A stretch of DNA of 5,874 bases. Source: Chloroflexota bacterium. Its GTDB lineage: Bacteria; Chloroflexota; Limnocylindria; P2-11E. Numbering within the stretch: position 1 is the first letter of the stretch; each line of letters starts with the position of its first letter. Location: NCBI GenBank assembly GCA_025350745.1, contig JANXXG010000233.1:1-5874 (forward strand). The letters are read 5' to 3'. The notes beneath the pieces were generated by a model that worked only from the letters and a program-made list of their open reading frames with translations, was not told where the DNA came from and did not search any database. Position numbers and translations under genes: made by a program. This document shows, one piece after another, positions 5,011 through 5,874 of this stretch.

Positions 5011-5874
5011 ATGACAGCAATGGACGACAAGACTCCCGCCACGAGCCCCGACCCGGTCCAGCCGGCCATCCCGACGCAGCAGCCGCCGCGCGCGGCCAGG
5101 TCGACGCGGCCCGTGAAGCCAACGAAGCGCGGTCTGAGCCGGCGTACCGTCATCGTCGGAGCCGGTGTGGCGGCCGGTGGTCTTGCGGTGTCGCGGGTCC
5201 TTGGCCTGCACAAGATCGGACCCGATCCGCTCGCGCTGGTGCAACCGGGTCTCGCGGCGCCGACGGTCAATACGAAGGACTGGATCAGCCCGCTCGATCA
5301 GCCGGAAGCCCAGGTCGCACAGCTTCTGCGCCGCACGACGTTCGGCATGACCCGCCCGCAGTACGACGCCGCGCTGAAGGACGGATTCAAGACGACGGTC
5401 GACAAGCTCGTGGAAACGCCTGCGGCGCCGCCAAAGGATCTCGCGGGTGCGGACGCCGCGACCCAGGACAAGCCGATCAATGCCGCAGCGCTGCAGGCCT
5501 GGTGGCTCGACCACATCCTGACGACGCCGACGCCGTTCGCGGAGCGGATGACGTTCTTCTGGCACGGCCACTTCACCAGCGACTATCGCAAGGTCGGTGG
5601 TCAGTACCCGTTCCTCTACTGGCAGAACCAGACCTGGCGGAAGTTCGGGCTCGGCTCGTTGCGCGACATGCTCTACCAGGTGACGATCGATCCAGGGATG
5701 CTCCGCTATCTCGACCTGGGACAGAGCACCGGCAAGTCACCGAACGAGAACTACTCGCGCGAGGTCATGGAGCTCTTCACCATGGGTGTCGGCGACGAGG
5801 TTCCTCGGCGCCGGTCGGCCTTGCTGCTGCGCCCGTGCGACGAGGTAGTCGACCATCGGCTGCGTCACCGGCTC
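5011..5874 (+). CDS. Tat-exported DUF1800-family protein (partial, 3' end disturbed)
   Basis: This is the N-terminal 288 codons of a DUF1800 protein, a family of large exported proteins of unknown biochemical role often encoded next to a DUF1501 gene. A Pro-rich lead of about 40 residues precedes a twin-arginine signal: LSRRTVIVGAGVAAGGLAV with R44-R45 and a hydrophobic stretch at 46-60. DUF1800 landmarks follow in order: QLLRRTTFGM (104-113), LDHIL (166-170), ERMTFFWHGHF (178-188), LRDMLYQVTIDPGMLRYLD (217-235) and PNENYSREVMELFTMGVG (244-261). After G261 the expected continuation (an acidic/Tyr-Thr-Glu stretch, then a helix leading to a Gly-Trp) is absent and the frame turns Arg-rich, so the true coding part probably ends near 5795. 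ATG 5011 is the first in-frame start; ATG 5020 is an alternative, and neither has a clear ribosome site. A downstream DUF1501 gene would be expected but is out of view. Confidence 0.88.
   Translation, partial: MTAMDDKTPATSPDPVQPAIPTQQPPRAARSTRPVKPTKRGLSRRTVIVGAGVAAGGLAVSRVLGLHKIGPDPLALVQPGLAAPTVNTKDWISPLDQPEAQVAQLLRRTTFGMTRPQYDAALKDGFKTTVDKLVETPAAPPKDLAGADAATQDKPINAAALQAWWLDHILTTPTPFAERMTFFWHGHFTSDYRKVGGQYPFLYWQNQTWRKFGLGSLRDMLYQVTIDPGMLRYLDLGQSTGKSPNENYSREVMELFTMGVGDEVPRRRSALLLRPCDEVVDHRLRHRL

Noticed and set aside
4342..5571. Long open frame on the minus strand opposite the HIT and DUF1800 genes (409 codons)
   Set aside because: Arg-rich translation without motifs, opposite HIT and DUF1800 sequence with intact signatures.

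Overview
The window is high-GC bacterial DNA with tightly packed genes, strong G/C preference at third codon positions and frequent GTG starts. The gene mix (CUT1 ABC permeases, split ChrA, an ECF42-type sigma factor with a DGPF/YCII partner, a Tat-exported DUF1800 protein) fits an uncultured soil or water bacterium such as a Chloroflexota (Limnocylindria-like) or actinobacterial lineage. That placement is inference from gene content only; there is no rRNA or other phylogenetic marker here.

Layout: (1) 1-1028, minus strand: two CUT1-type ABC sugar permease genes, the second cut by the window edge. (2) 1092-2164, plus strand, divergent from the permeases: a split chromate-transporter (CHR family) pair joined by a TGATG overlap. 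(3) 2165-2729: a small unrecognised Cys/His-rich protein on the minus strand, divergent from a cold-shock-domain protein on the plus strand, closed by a clear hairpin at 2761-2785. (4) 2791-4923, plus strand: an apparent self-regulated operon. A bipartite promoter matching the recalled ECF42 consensus (TGTCGA, 17 nt, CGTC) is followed by a DGPF/YCII-domain protein, an ECF42-type sigma factor with a long C-terminal TPR-like extension, and a HIT-family hydrolase coupled to it by a 4-base overlap. (5) 5011-5874: the N-terminal part of a Tat-exported DUF1800 protein, running off the window.

The most informative result is the ECF42 module: the sigma factor, its usual DGPF partner and a matching promoter all lie in one short stretch, with a short inverted repeat in the leader and a HIT gene attached downstream. 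The best candidate for something undescribed is the 73-residue minus-strand protein at 2210-2431, which has mirrored C-x4-H and H-x4-C pairs.

Three reading-frame irregularities deserve caution. The second permease has no normal start codon, the sigma factor has none either (CTG or a one-base frameshift near 3299), and DUF1800 similarity stops abruptly near 5795, where the opposite strand looks more protein-like. These may be assembly errors or a chimeric contig end rather than biology.
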